From: Ferruginibacter yonginensis
Lineage (GTDB): Bacteria > Bacteroidota > Bacteroidia > Chitinophagales > Chitinophagaceae
Direction: 5' to 3'
Assembly (NCBI RefSeq): GCF_042651465.1
Contig: NZ_JBHSCZ010000001.1
Location: 806,001 to 870,000 of the forward strand
Length of the DNA: 64,000 nt
The notes under the pieces were generated by a model. It was given only the letters and a program-made list of their open reading frames with translations, had not been told where the DNA came from and did not search any database. Both the position numbers and the translations under genes were made by a program. Position 1 is the first letter of the stretch. Each line of letters starts with the position of its first letter. This document shows positions 6,600 to 16,877 of the stretch, piece after piece.

Positions 6600-9077
6600 C
6601 TATTTCTTTTTATTTGCAATTAAATTGGCAAACAAACGATACGCACCTGGCACACCTGCTGGCAACTCTCTAAAAAATACCAATCCTGTATAAACAAATC
6701 TTCCTTTACCATAATCAGCAATAATTAAACTACCGTCTTGGTTTTGTTCACCAGGGTCTTTCATGCTAATAATTTTTTTGTAGGCTGGGTCAACGTTTTC
6801 AGCATTGTAAATACTGCGTTCTTGTATCCATCCATCAAAATCACTTGCAACAATTTTATTAGGGAAATTTAATGCAGGGTGATCAGGAATTAAAAAATTA
6901 ACCGCTGCTGTTTCATCAGTTATACGGTTTCTACTAATCGTAAAAGGAAAAGGTGAAATATTTGCCTTTACTGGGCCAATACTATTATTTGTATTGTATT
7001 GCGTAAGTAAAACACCTCCAGTTTTAACATAGTCCATTAATACAGGGTATACATTACTCAACCAAGTATGAATATTATAAGCCCTTACACCCGTTATAAC
7101 AACATCAAATTGTTTTAAATTATTGGGGTTAATATCTTTCTCCGTAAGTATGGTAACGGTATAGCCCATTTGTTCCAGTGCCTGCGGCACTTTATCGCCA
7201 GCACCTACAATGTAACCAGCCTTTGTGCCTTCTGTTTTTAAATCCATTTTGAGTACTTTCACCTTATCTTGATAATTGTAAAAAATATCAGGAATATGAT
7301 CGTAACTAATTTTATGTAACGAACCATACTGGTGCTCATAAAAAGAAGCCGCTACCATTTCGCCACCAATAGTTGTAGTGCTATTATTAGGCAATTCGTT
7401 ACCATTTATGGTATAAATAAATGTACGTTGTTCATTTTTTTTAAGTGTTAATACAGAGTCGAACAATAGCTTTTGTTCATTATTAAAACGAGCTAAAAAT
7501 TGTACCTTTTCGTTTAATGCAATATTGCTTTGTACTTCAAACTTGAGGGGCTTTTGTTCGCTTTTTTTATTGTTTGAAAATATCATTAATTGTGGCGAAA
7601 CATTTATAAAAGCAGGAGCAACCAATTGCACAGGCTCATACAACTCACCTTTTACAGGGTCAGTATATTTATATGATACTGGTTGTGTAAATTCAAATGT
7701 ATTATCATCAATTTTTATAGAAAATGAAGCCGTTGTAGTAAAAATTTCAGGCGATCCAACTTCTGTTAAATCTGCCACGTAGCTTCCTAATTTTTTGGGT
7801 GATACTAAAAAATAAGGCTGTGTTACTTTAGTATCTGCCGGTACAAAAACAGTTTTGATGATTTCATTATTTTCATTTGATACTACTTCTTTAAAATTAA
7901 CGGTACTACCCATACATGAAATAGTAATATTATTTACATTAGTTACAGAACGATTAATAAAATTAAAACGAAGTTTCATACTATCACCAATGGTATTGAG
8001 TTGGTTCACCGCTGTTACTTCAGCATAAATACCTGCACAATTTTTAATTATTTGTTGTATCAGCATTTTACGTTGTGGCGTAACAAAAGCTAATGTAGCC
8101 GCTTTATTATACAGATCTATTAAGCTTTTTACAGATGCCGATGGGTTTTCTATTTTATATGATTGCAAAATATTGCTCACCATTGCAAAATAATCACTGG
8201 CTTCAGGTTTATTAAATGGGCTCACATCTATCCCATCCATTAAATCATAAACAGGTTTATCACCTTTAATAGTTGTAAAATATTCAATAGCTTTACCACG
8301 TTGTGCTGGCACCCCAAAGCCTTGACTTTTATGCCTGCTCCTACTTTCGGCAGCCATTTCACCATAACTTTTTCCGATGATAGGGTTGTACAAACCACAA
8401 TCAATTTTAAACTGATCTTCTTTTGTAGTGTTCGTATTGCCGAAGTTAAATGTATTCCAAAGCAAACGCTTGGCTTGCCATACTTGCACATATTTTAATT
8501 GTTCAGGAAACATGGCTGGGTTAGCAGCAGCATCAAACGCTTCACCAGCTAATATTGCAGAAGCGGTATGGTGCCCGTGGCCGCCTTCGCCTGTGGTTGG
8601 GAAACGTGTAATAATAACATCTGGCCTAAACTTTCTTATTACCCAAACAACATCTGCCAGTACCTTATCATGCTCCCAAATTTTCATAGCTTCCTCAGGG
8701 TTTTTACAAAAACCAAAATCATACGCTCTTGTAAAAAATTGTTCAGCGCCATCAATACTTCTGGCAGATAACAATTCTTGCGTACGAATCAATCCTAAAT
8801 CAATGCCTTGTTCATCGCCAATTAAATTTTGGCCACCATCGCCCCTTGTTAAACTTAAATAACCCGTACGTACTTTTTTTTCGTTGGCCAAATAACCTAG
8901 TAAACGGGTATTTTCATCATCCGGATGAGCAGCTACGTATAATACAGAACCAAATACTTCTAACTTTTTTATTTGCTGATAAATATCAGCAGCCGTATTT
9001 TTTGATGATGTTTGTGCGTTTATGGATGTACCAAAAAAGATGAATAACAAACAGCTGAATATAACTTTCATTTTCAT
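6600..9077 (-). CDS. Secreted PIG-L family deacetylase with C-terminal accessory domains
   Basis: 825-residue protein with a signal peptide (residues 1-22, ending INAQ). The zinc-dependent de-N-acetylase domain spans about 40-260, with the AHPDDE motif (His51, Asp53, Asp54) and a second metal-binding stretch GEGGHGHHTAS (His167, His170). PIG-L enzymes remove N-acetyl groups from GlcNAc-type sugars. The middle is beta-rich, and residues from about 630 read like a class I glutamine-amidotransferase-like (ThuA or beta-galactosidase trimerisation) fold with QFDVVITGVRAYN. Exact substrate unknown. The SSS symporter lies downstream on the same strand. Confidence 0.87.
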   Translation of the reverse strand: MKMKVIFSCLLFIFFGTSINAQTSSKNTAADIYQQIKKLEVFGSVLYVAAHPDDENTRLLGYLANEKKVRTGYLSLTRGDGGQNLIGDEQGIDLGLIRTQELLSARSIDGAEQFFTRAYDFGFCKNPEEAMKIWEHDKVLADVVWVIRKFRPDVIITRFPTTGEGGHGHHTASAILAGEAFDAAANPAMFPEQLKYVQVWQAKRLLWNTFNFGNTNTTKEDQFKIDCGLYNPIIGKSYGEMAAESRSRHKSQGFGVPAQRGKAIEYFTTIKGDKPVYDLMDGIDVSPFNKPEASDYFAMVSNILQSYKIENPSASVKSLIDLYNKAATLAFVTPQRKMLIQQIIKNCAGIYAEVTAVNQLNTIGDSMKLRFNFINRSVTNVNNITISCMGSTVNFKEVVSNENNEIIKTVFVPADTKVTQPYFLVSPKKLGSYVADLTEVGSPEIFTTTASFSIKIDDNTFEFTQPVSYKYTDPVKGELYEPVQLVAPAFINVSPQLMIFSNNKKSEQKPLKFEVQSNIALNEKVQFLARFNNEQKLLFDSVLTLKKNEQRTFIYTINGNELPNNSTTTIGGEMVAASFYEHQYGSLHKISYDHIPDIFYNYQDKVKVLKMDLKTEGTKAGYIVGAGDKVPQALEQMGYTVTILTEKDINPNNLKQFDVVITGVRAYNIHTWLSNVYPVLMDYVKTGGVLLTQYNTNNSIGPVKANISPFPFTISRNRITDETAAVNFLIPDHPALNFPNKIVASDFDGWIQERSIYNAENVDPAYKKIISMKDPGEQNQDGSLIIADYGKGRFVYTGLVFFRELPAGVPGAYRLFANLIANKKK

Positions 9078-9268
9078 GATCTTATTGTATAGAATATAAC
9101 TTCAAATAAAAGATGAAATTAAAGTCAAATACCGAAAAAGCCATTATTATTTTATAAATGCTTATTAATTGCAATTAAACATGCTACAGAAAATAAAAAT
9201 ATTATTACCATTTAAATAAATGCATTTTATAAAGCAGGTTATATTGTGTTTTTACCGTTACTTTAATT

Positions 9269-11059
9269 ATGAGCAATAGGGTATTTTACGAAACTAGGTT
9301 AGCAACACTTCAACAACAATTAAAAACACACCAAAAACGTACAACAACTTTTGCGGTAGTTAGGTTAGGTAATGTATTTGCAATAGTATTATTAATGTAT
9401 TTTTTATGGTCGCATTACCAATGGTTGGCCATAGTAAGCACTGTAATTTTAATAGCAATATTTATAAGAATTATTTATAAAGATGTTGCGAATAGGGCTG
9501 CCATAAAGCACCTTCAACTATTAATTACAATTAATGAAAATGAATTATTGGCGTTAGATGAACAATACCATCCTTTTAAAAACGGACAAGCATTTACACG
9601 TCATGATCATTTTTACGCCAACGATATGGATATATTTGGCGCTGCTTCGTTGTATCAGATGATTAACCGTACAACCTCCGAAATTGGTGCCGCTACTTTA
9701 GCAAATTGGTTATTACAACCTGCTACTATTGATACAATCACTAATCGACAAGAAGCTATAAAAGAACTTTCAAATCAACAAACATTTACACAACAGATTC
9801 AAGCTTTAGGTAAAGCCAATTTTATTAAAAACGATACGATTGCATCAATCAACAAATGGCTGCAATCGCCCAACCAATTTTTACAATACAAACATTGGCA
9901 ATGGTTGCGTTGTGTGTTACCTGCTATAAGTATCAGTATTACCGCTTTGTATGTAGTTGATATTATTACCATCAATTGGTGGTATCTCTCCCTTTTTATT
10001 TTTGCTGCAGTGGCGTTTCAATTAAACAAAATTATAGCCCCAATTCATAACCAATTGAGCCATATTGTTGATGAATTAAATATTTTGTCGCAAAGCTTGG
10101 CTTGTATTGAAACGCAAACATTTCATTCACCCTATTTACAACAATTACAAACGCAATTAATTTCTCAAAACAAAACAGCATCTACCCAAATAAAACAAGT
10201 CACTAAAATTTTAGAAAGATTAGACCTTCGTTACAATGTTGTGATTGCCATTCCGCTCAACATTTTGCTATTATGGCATTTACAGCAGATACTCGATTTA
10301 GAAAAATGGAAAATGAACCAGCAAGCGCATTTAGACAATTGGCTGCAAACCTTAGCCACATTTGAAGCGCTCAACAGTATGGCAGTACTACATTTCAACC
10401 AGCCAAATTGGTGTTTCCCCGTTTTAAAACAGCAACATTTTTTTATGAAAGCTACTGCATTAGGGCACCCACTTATTAAAAGTAATAAACGTGTAAACAA
10501 TTATATTGATATTGAAACAGCAGGACAAATAATGCTGATAACCGGTAGTAATATGGCAGGCAAAAGCACCTATTTACGAAGCATTGGCATCAATACAATT
10601 TTAGCCATGGCAGGCGCTCCTGTATGTGCAAGTCACTTCGAATTATCGCCAGTACAGCTCATTAGTAGTATGCGAATTGCTGATAATTTAGAAGAAAGTA
10701 CCTCTACTTTTTATGCGGAACTAAAAAAACTTAAAACCGTTATTGAAAAAGTAAATGCAGGTGAAAAAGTATTGATTTTACTAGATGAAATTTTAAGAGG
10801 TACCAATACACTCGATAGGCATACAGGCTCTAAAGCACTTATACAACAAATCATTAAACAGAAAGCAGCTGCTATTTTAGCAACACATGATGTTGATTTG
10901 GCTGCGTTACAACAACAATACCCTCACCAAATTATGAACTACCATTTTGATGCTCAAATAAATGGCGAAGAGTTATTTTTTGATTACAAATTGAAAGATG
11001 GTGTATGCACCAATATGAATGCCAGCTTACTCATGAAAAAAATTGGGTTGGATGTATAA
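9269..11059 (+). CDS. Membrane-anchored MutS-like ATPase
   Basis: 596 residues. The C-terminal third is a MutS domain V ATPase: Walker A GSNMAGKST near residue 425, the SSMRIADNLEESTSTFYAEL stretch, Walker B LILLDEILRGTNT, and the LATHD switch. There is no N-terminal mismatch-recognition domain. Instead two hydrophobic helices lie at about 28-70 and another pair near 205-245, so the protein is probably membrane bound. This architecture is common in Bacteroidota but its role is unknown; it should not be called the mismatch-repair MutS. It is preceded by a 191-base AT-rich gap in which nothing else is seen. Confidence 0.85.
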   Translation: MSNRVFYETRLATLQQQLKTHQKRTTTFAVVRLGNVFAIVLLMYFLWSHYQWLAIVSTVILIAIFIRIIYKDVANRAAIKHLQLLITINENELLALDEQYHPFKNGQAFTRHDHFYANDMDIFGAASLYQMINRTTSEIGAATLANWLLQPATIDTITNRQEAIKELSNQQTFTQQIQALGKANFIKNDTIASINKWLQSPNQFLQYKHWQWLRCVLPAISISITALYVVDIITINWWYLSLFIFAAVAFQLNKIIAPIHNQLSHIVDELNILSQSLACIETQTFHSPYLQQLQTQLISQNKTASTQIKQVTKILERLDLRYNVVIAIPLNILLLWHLQQILDLEKWKMNQQAHLDNWLQTLATFEALNSMAVLHFNQPNWCFPVLKQQHFFMKATALGHPLIKSNKRVNNYIDIETAGQIMLITGSNMAGKSTYLRSIGINTILAMAGAPVCASHFELSPVQLISSMRIADNLEESTSTFYAELKKLKTVIEKVNAGEKVLILLDEILRGTNTLDRHTGSKALIQQIIKQKAAAILATHDVDLAALQQQYPHQIMNYHFDAQINGEELFFDYKLKDGVCTNMNASLLMKKIGLDV

Positions 11060-11063
11060 AAGC

Positions 11064-11720
11064 TTATGCATTTTTACCTTTTAGCATTGGTACAAATGAA
11101 AAATTTTCAAACAATTCTTCACTATAACTACCATCAGCTTTTTTGGTTAAACGTAGCATTTGTTGGGTTTCGCCTTCACCCAATGGAATCACCATCATAC
11201 CGCCTGTTTTTAATTGAGCAATTAATTTGGGTGGAATAATAGGTGCAGCAGCAGTAATTAAAACTTTATCAAAAGGAGCAAAGGTTGGCAACCCTTCAAA
11301 CCCATCGCCGTAAAAAAATTTCAGGTTGGGGTATTTATCTTTAAAGATGTATTGCTTCGTTTTATCGAACAATTTTTTTTGTCGTTCAATGGTAAACACT
11401 TTGGTACCTAATTCAGCTAATACGGTAGCTTGGTAAATACTTCCTGTACCAATTTCTAATACTTTATCGTTTGGCTTTAATTGCAATAACTGCGTTTGGT
11501 ACGCCACTGTGTAAGGTTGTGAAATGGTCTGATCGGCATCAATAGGAAAAGCCCTGTCTTCATAAGCAATATTATCCAACGCACTATCCATAAAAAAATG
11601 ACGTGGAATATTGTTCATAGCCGTTAATACAGCCTCATCTGTTATACCTTTTGTACGTAATAGTTCTAGTAATTTTTTTCTTAATCCTTTGTGGCGGTAA
11701 GTATCTTGTAAAATGCTCAT
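11064..11720 (-). CDS. pcm: Protein-L-isoaspartate O-methyltransferase
   Basis: Repairs isoaspartyl residues in damaged proteins using SAM; cytoplasmic. The 218 residues match the PCMT family: IPRHFFMDSALDNIAYEDRAFPI, then the DQTISQPYTVAYQTQLL motif and the SAM-binding LEIGTGSIYQATVLAEL. The third glycine of the usual GTGSGYQ is isoleucine here, an oddity. It is convergent with the MutS-like gene, with four bases between the stops. Confidence 0.92.
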   Translation of the reverse strand: MSILQDTYRHKGLRKKLLELLRTKGITDEAVLTAMNNIPRHFFMDSALDNIAYEDRAFPIDADQTISQPYTVAYQTQLLQLKPNDKVLEIGTGSIYQATVLAELGTKVFTIERQKKLFDKTKQYIFKDKYPNLKFFYGDGFEGLPTFAPFDKVLITAAAPIIPPKLIAQLKTGGMMVIPLGEGETQQMLRLTKKADGSYSEELFENFSFVPMLKGKNA

Positions 11721-11741
11721 GATTGAAATGCAATTTAAAAT

Positions 11742-11765
11742 AAATGCCAGATTTCTCTGGCATTT
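11742..11765 (-). terminator. Hairpin downstream of the 342-aa gene
   Basis: AAATGCCAGA pairs with TCTGGCATTT around a four-base loop. It lies just past the stop of the minus-strand gene at 11787. The T-tract on that strand is weak (ATTTTAAATT), so termination is plausible but not certain. Confidence 0.5.
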
Positions 11766-11786
11766 ATTTTAAATTTTTATGAAGTG

Positions 11787-12815
11787 TTATTTATAACGAG
11801 GTGTATGCTCATCAAAAAAAGTTTTGACTGATTTATTCCACTCGTTTAATTTTTCGTTACGCATATTGTTGAGTTCATTATTATTATTGTTATACACTTC
11901 AGCAGCTTTATTGATATCATTTACCCCTTTATTGTAAGCATCAATATCTTCTTTTGATTTGCTGCTTTTCTTCTCCATTTCTTTTTTAATGTTCTCAAAT
12001 TTTTCTTTTGTTAAGAAGAAGTCGCTAATGGTTGATGATTTTTCAGCTTCTTTCACATAAAAATTAAGCATGCTTTTACAACTATATACAATACTTTTAT
12101 CGCCATTAAAACCAGTCATGGTGCTGAGTTTCACCAAACCTTCTTGTGCATATTTCAACATTGCGCTTCTACTCTGCTCCATACCTGTCATATTACCTTT
12201 TGCTATGGCAGCTAGCATATTTTTCTCTTGTATATATGGTTTAAAAAATACCAAATAAACTTCATGGTAATGTTTACTAACTCCGCCAACTTCTTTCATC
12301 ATTTCGTTGAGGGCAGATGTTGATTCTACTAAATTTACTTTGTTATTGGCAGCAAAAGTTTTTGCAGCTAACGAAAGTTTGTTATTAGCTTCTGATAATT
12401 TTTCTTGAATTTTTTCTTGCAATAAAAGATAAGCTTCCATTTCATCATAGCTTTGCTCAGCAATCTCTTCCATATTGATGATTTTATTGTAATCATCATT
12501 CATAACATTGTAATAGAATTTCATAAAATTTACAGCAGTGTCACGGTAACTTTTATCACCATTATAACCGGGCAAAGCTTGAATATTACTTTTAGCTTCT
12601 TCAATTTCGGCCAATAATTTGTTACGCAAGTTCTCTACCTTACGTTCTCTTTTACCGTGAGCAGAAGCACTTACATACGACATATATCGCTTTGATATAT
12701 TTTCTTGTTGTTTTGAAATAGCATCCATGTATTGCCCAGGATTTGTAATTTCTTGTGCTTGTAAATGCGTAAAGCTCATTAATAAAAACACCACAAAAGC
12801 GTATACAATTTTCAT
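11787..12815 (-). CDS. Secreted helical protein of unknown function
   Basis: 342 residues with a signal peptide ending LQAQ (residues 1-20). The rest is almost entirely charged alpha-helix, with likely coiled coils around 105-170 and 255-320 and an asparagine-rich stretch (NNNNNELNN) near 310. It resembles the helical secreted proteins sometimes labelled LIC11966-like, but that assignment is uncertain. It lies 39 bases downstream of the C-terminal processing protease gene on the same strand, so the two may be co-transcribed and act together in the periplasm (inference). Confidence 0.75.
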   Translation of the reverse strand: MKIVYAFVVFLLMSFTHLQAQEITNPGQYMDAISKQQENISKRYMSYVSASAHGKRERKVENLRNKLLAEIEEAKSNIQALPGYNGDKSYRDTAVNFMKFYYNVMNDDYNKIINMEEIAEQSYDEMEAYLLLQEKIQEKLSEANNKLSLAAKTFAANNKVNLVESTSALNEMMKEVGGVSKHYHEVYLVFFKPYIQEKNMLAAIAKGNMTGMEQSRSAMLKYAQEGLVKLSTMTGFNGDKSIVYSCKSMLNFYVKEAEKSSTISDFFLTKEKFENIKKEMEKKSSKSKEDIDAYNKGVNDINKAAEVYNNNNNELNNMRNEKLNEWNKSVKTFFDEHTPRYK

Positions 12816-12854
12816 AAAGTTTTAATTTTTAATGTAGGTTATAGTTTCAAATTT

Positions 12855-14939
12855 TTATTTACTGATCCAATCATAAAATATTTTACAAGCCTCTGCTATC
12901 TCATTATCGGTATTAATATTTTTGATATAAGTGTCATTTGTTTTTTTATTGGTGGTAGTTCCTAAAGAAATTCTTTCTTTATCAAAACTGTTGTTCTCCA
13001 CTTTTAATAAAGTAGCAACAGCTTTTTCATCTTCATTTAAAAAAGAAAATAGTTCTTTGTTGTTTTTGTTGTAAGCCGTATAGGTTTGCCATTGCAACGG
13101 AACAGTTGTTCCATTTTGGTAATTTGCTAAAAATTGTGATGCCGTTGTGATGTTTTTAAAATAACTATTTTGCTTTATACGTTCTTCACTTTTTAACTTC
13201 AATTGTTTTGTTGGTAAGCCTTCTAAAGGTTTGTAAAACCCCATTTTACTGGTATCGGGCAATAAGGCACTTTCATTTACTTTTTCTTTGAATGAAATGT
13301 CAGCATAAATATCAGGCAACAAAATATCTGGTATTACGCCTTTCCATTGCACTGTATTACCATTTATTCTATAAAATTTCATATTGGTTACTTTTATAAA
13401 ATCAGCGTAATCTGTTTCTTTTTTACCCACAAACGAAGTATCTAAAGGCAAAATTTCTTGTCCGGTTCCTTTACCATATGTAACACCCCCAACAATTAAA
13501 GCCCTATTATAATCTTGTAAAGTAGCACTCAAAAACTCACTTGCACTAGCACTAGCTCCGTTTATTAACACCATTAATGGTCCATCATAAATAGTACCTC
13601 TGTTGGGGTCTTTTAAAAACACGGCTTTACCATCTCTTTCTTTAATTGATGCAACAGGACCAGCATCAATAAAAATTCCTGCAAGTTGCATAGCTTCCCA
13701 AATGCTACCACCGCCATTGTTTCTTAAATCTAAAATGAGCCCACTAATATTATCTTTTTTGAGTTTTAAAATTTCTTTACTGATGTCATTGGCACAACCA
13801 TCTACTTGTTGGTTTTTTCTTCTAGCACCTTCATCTCTATTATAAAAACCGGGCAGGTTAATGTAACCGATGTTGAAGGCATCTTTTATAACAAAGCTCT
13901 TCACAATTTCTTCATCATCGCTCACTATTTGTTGCGTAAGCACTACTTTTTTAATTTCATTTGCTACAGTTCGTACAGTTAAGGCAATTTCATTATTACC
14001 TGCACTTTTTAATATGGCCACCACTTCTTTATTTGATAATTCGGTAACATCCATTTCTTTTGAAGCAATTTCTATTTTTAATAACACGTCGCCTTTATGT
14101 AGTTGTCCGCTTTGCCAAGCACTACCACCTGGTTGTAAAAAATCTATGGTTTTATCGCCTTTATCATTTGTGTTAAAAGTGAAACCTGTAGTGTATTCCA
14201 TTGCACTCACCTCAGCGGTGAATGCTTCTTTCTCTTTTAGATTAAAGTAATTTGAATGTGGGTCGTAACACCAAACAATATCATTCAAATATTCATCTTG
14301 CTTATCACTTAAAAAAAGTGCAGGTGTTTGTAATAAATCTGATAAATAAGCTTTCTCTTTTACTTTTAGTTTGGAACGTTCTTGTTGTTCAACAGTATTA
14401 AAATCTGCTGGAGGTACAGCAGAAAGTATAATTTTTTGTTCAATGTATTTATTTGTGATACGTGATAACAGTTGCCATTTTAAATACTGTTGCCATCTTT
14501 TTGCAAGCAATGCATCATTGATAGCATAGTTTTTTTGGGGCCATTCAAGGTTATCTACTTTTGAAAAATCAACGGGTTTTGATAAAAAACTTGTTACAAT
14601 ACTATCAGCCTTTTTTATTTGTTGTTGCAGTAATTGTGTTGATACGTCAAAAAAACGCCATCCTTTACCATTCAATTCATCATCTAAAGTAGTGGTATAG
14701 TTTTTTAATTGGTCAACTTCTTTTTGCGTAAAAAAGAGCTTTTCATCATCCAACGTATTCATCCATTTTTTATACAGCCTTGCAGATGATGAATCGTTCC
14801 ATACCAAGGGTTGGTAATGGTATTTGTCCATAAACTTAACCGCCAATAAAGCTTTTGATTGTAATGTGTTGCTATTGCTAGGTTGTGCCGTACACAAAAG
14901 CGGAAAAAGCAGCGTAAGCAAACAAATAATTTTATTCAT
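12855..14939 (-). CDS. prc: C-terminal processing peptidase (tail-specific protease, S41)
   Basis: Periplasmic serine protease, 694 residues, with a signal peptide (residues 1-18). Order: N-terminal helical domain with the MDKYHYQPLVWND stretch typical of Prc; PDZ domain at about 245-330 (GGSAWQSGQLHKGDVLLKI); S41 protease domain with LRNNGGGS, GASASASEF (the middle serine is the expected nucleophile, around residue 467) and YGKGTGQE with the catalytic lysine 25 residues later; then a C-terminal helical domain. The length fits the long Prc type. Known members trim or degrade periplasmic proteins by their C-termini. Confidence 0.92.
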   Translation of the reverse strand: MNKIICLLTLLFPLLCTAQPSNSNTLQSKALLAVKFMDKYHYQPLVWNDSSSARLYKKWMNTLDDEKLFFTQKEVDQLKNYTTTLDDELNGKGWRFFDVSTQLLQQQIKKADSIVTSFLSKPVDFSKVDNLEWPQKNYAINDALLAKRWQQYLKWQLLSRITNKYIEQKIILSAVPPADFNTVEQQERSKLKVKEKAYLSDLLQTPALFLSDKQDEYLNDIVWCYDPHSNYFNLKEKEAFTAEVSAMEYTTGFTFNTNDKGDKTIDFLQPGGSAWQSGQLHKGDVLLKIEIASKEMDVTELSNKEVVAILKSAGNNEIALTVRTVANEIKKVVLTQQIVSDDEEIVKSFVIKDAFNIGYINLPGFYNRDEGARRKNQQVDGCANDISKEILKLKKDNISGLILDLRNNGGGSIWEAMQLAGIFIDAGPVASIKERDGKAVFLKDPNRGTIYDGPLMVLINGASASASEFLSATLQDYNRALIVGGVTYGKGTGQEILPLDTSFVGKKETDYADFIKVTNMKFYRINGNTVQWKGVIPDILLPDIYADISFKEKVNESALLPDTSKMGFYKPLEGLPTKQLKLKSEERIKQNSYFKNITTASQFLANYQNGTTVPLQWQTYTAYNKNNKELFSFLNEDEKAVATLLKVENNSFDKERISLGTTTNKKTNDTYIKNINTDNEIAEACKIFYDWISK

Positions 14940-15056
14940 AAAAGGTACCTATAGGAAAATAAAAATAATAAAAGTTCTAATAATTACAATAAAAAAACGA
15001 TACAAACCAACATTAAATTGTTGTTAGTTTATATCGTTTCATAACAATCAACCAGG

Positions 15057-16778
15057 TTATAAATTCATTTCTTTAATGATTACTTCAATTTTATCATCTA
15101 ATACTTTTTCAGTAGCATGAAAATCCGCAGCACTTGCCAATGTAGTATTCACACTAAAATAAAATTTAATTTTAGGCTCCGTACCGCTTGGTCTTGCTGA
15201 TATTTTTGTACCATCTGCTAACTCAAACTGCAACACATTACTTTTTGGAAGGGTTATTTTCCATTCTTTATTTTCAACTAAATCTTTACCAACTTGCAAT
15301 TCATAATCAAGCAAATATTTTACTGCAATACCATTAATAGTCGCTGGCGGATTTTTTCTGTAACCTTCCATCATTGCTGCAATTTCAGCAGCACCATTCA
15401 TACCTTTTTTAGTGATGCTGATTAAGCTTTCTTTGTAAAAGCCATACTGCACATACAAATCAACCAATTTATCGAACAACGAACGACCTTTATTTTTTTC
15501 GTATGCCGCCATCTCACAAATAATAGCCACTGCACTTACAGCATCTTTATCACGAATTTTATCACCTATCATTAAGCCAAAACTTTCTTCACCACCAATA
15601 ATATAATTTTCGGTGCCTTCTTTCTCAGCAATTAATGATGAAATCCATTTAAAACCTGTTAATACATTATAGCAAGCCACGTTATTTTGTTCAGCAATAC
15701 GATCAATTAAATCAGTGGTTACAATTGTTTTAATCACCATATCATTTGGCGCTGCAATACCTTTTGCTTTACGAGCTTCTATCATATAATTAAAAGCCAG
15801 TAAAGCGGTTTGGTTACCATTCATTAAAATCCATTCGCCTTTATCGTTTTTAACGCCAATACCTACTCTATCTGCATCGGGGTCGGTACCTAGTAATATA
15901 TCAGCATCTAATTTTTTGGCTTGTTCTAACCCAATACTCATGGTTTCTTTTTCTTCGGGGTTAGGGTAATTTACAGTGGGGAAATTACCATCTGGCGTAC
16001 GTTGTGCCTCTACAACATGAACATTGGTAAAGCCATATTTTTTGAGCACATCAGGCACCAACATAATGCCTGTACCATGTATAGGTGTATACACAATTTT
16101 TAAATCATGCTGTGCCGTACACACTTCTGGGTAAACACTTAAGCCTTTCACCATATCTAAATAAAGGGCATCTGTTTCTTTCCCAATAATTTCAATATTG
16201 GCTTCGCCACCACTCCATTGCACATCATCTACCGATGCAATTTTTTCTACCTCAATAATTACATTTTTATCATGCGGCGCTACCATTTGTGCTCCATCAT
16301 CCCAATAAGCTTTATAACCATTGTACTCTTTGGGGTTATGGCTAGCCGTGCAAACTACACCACCTTTACAGCCATAATGCCTAATAGCAAAGCTTAACTC
16401 TGGCGTTGGGCGAAGGCTTTCAAATAAAAATACTTTTATACCATTGGCAGCAAAAACGTTGGCGGTAATTTCTGCAAACGTTCTGCTATTATTTCTACTA
16501 TCGTGTGCAACGGCCACACTAATTGCACCTGAAAAACATTTTTTTAAATAGTTAGCATACCCTTGTGTGGCCATACCAATAGTGTATTTGTTAATGCGGT
16601 TGGTACCAATACCCATTAAGCCACGTAGGCCGCCTGTTCCAAATTCTAAATTTTTATAAAAGGCATCCGCCAATTCATCGGCATCATTTTCTTGTAACTT
16701 TTTTATACCCTCTTTTGTTTCGGCATCGTAATTACCTTCAAGCCATTTATTTACATTGGCTGCTATTATTTTTTCCAT
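15057..16778 (-). CDS. Phospho-sugar mutase (phosphoglucomutase/phosphomannomutase family)
   Basis: Alpha-D-phosphohexomutase of 573 residues, interconverting hexose 1- and 6-phosphates. All four family signatures are visible: the N-terminal GGLRGLMGIGTNRIN substrate region, the phosphoserine loop TASHNPKEYNGYK, the metal loop GTDPDADRVG, and the sugar loop GGEESFG followed by the phosphate-binding RPSGTEPKIKFY. The length and the four domains fit the long, PGM2-like subgroup. Cytoplasmic. The upstream neighbour at 16878 is divergent. Confidence 0.92.
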   Translation of the reverse strand: MEKIIAANVNKWLEGNYDAETKEGIKKLQENDADELADAFYKNLEFGTGGLRGLMGIGTNRINKYTIGMATQGYANYLKKCFSGAISVAVAHDSRNNSRTFAEITANVFAANGIKVFLFESLRPTPELSFAIRHYGCKGGVVCTASHNPKEYNGYKAYWDDGAQMVAPHDKNVIIEVEKIASVDDVQWSGGEANIEIIGKETDALYLDMVKGLSVYPEVCTAQHDLKIVYTPIHGTGIMLVPDVLKKYGFTNVHVVEAQRTPDGNFPTVNYPNPEEKETMSIGLEQAKKLDADILLGTDPDADRVGIGVKNDKGEWILMNGNQTALLAFNYMIEARKAKGIAAPNDMVIKTIVTTDLIDRIAEQNNVACYNVLTGFKWISSLIAEKEGTENYIIGGEESFGLMIGDKIRDKDAVSAVAIICEMAAYEKNKGRSLFDKLVDLYVQYGFYKESLISITKKGMNGAAEIAAMMEGYRKNPPATINGIAVKYLLDYELQVGKDLVENKEWKITLPKSNVLQFELADGTKISARPSGTEPKIKFYFSVNTTLASAADFHATEKVLDDKIEVIIKEMNL

Positions 16779-16837
16779 ATTGCTGGTTTTAACATCTTCA
16801 AAAATATAATATTCGTATCTGTTTACAGTATATCTAG

Positions 16838-16845
16838 TATTTTTG
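16838..16845 (+). promoter_or_regulatory. Likely -7 promoter element TATTTTTG
   Basis: Matches TAnnTTTG and lies 33 bases upstream of the GTG start of the DUF2279 gene at 16878. No clear -33 TTTG is visible. Confidence 0.4.
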
Positions 16846-16877
16846 TTTCAAGCATTTTATCATTTTTCAACATCGTT

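Noticed and set aside
8428..8862. 144-codon plus-strand frame opposite the PIG-L gene
   Set aside because: Cysteine/serine/proline-rich shadow of the conserved deacetylase domain.
9078..9268. Possible promoter or small gene in the 191-base gap before the MutS-like gene
   Set aside because: Only AT-rich sequence; TACTTTAA near 9260 is a poor match to TAnnTTTG, and no frame of useful length exists.
13870..14250. 126-codon plus-strand frame opposite the protease PDZ region
   Set aside because: Shadow of the PDZ domain coding sequence.
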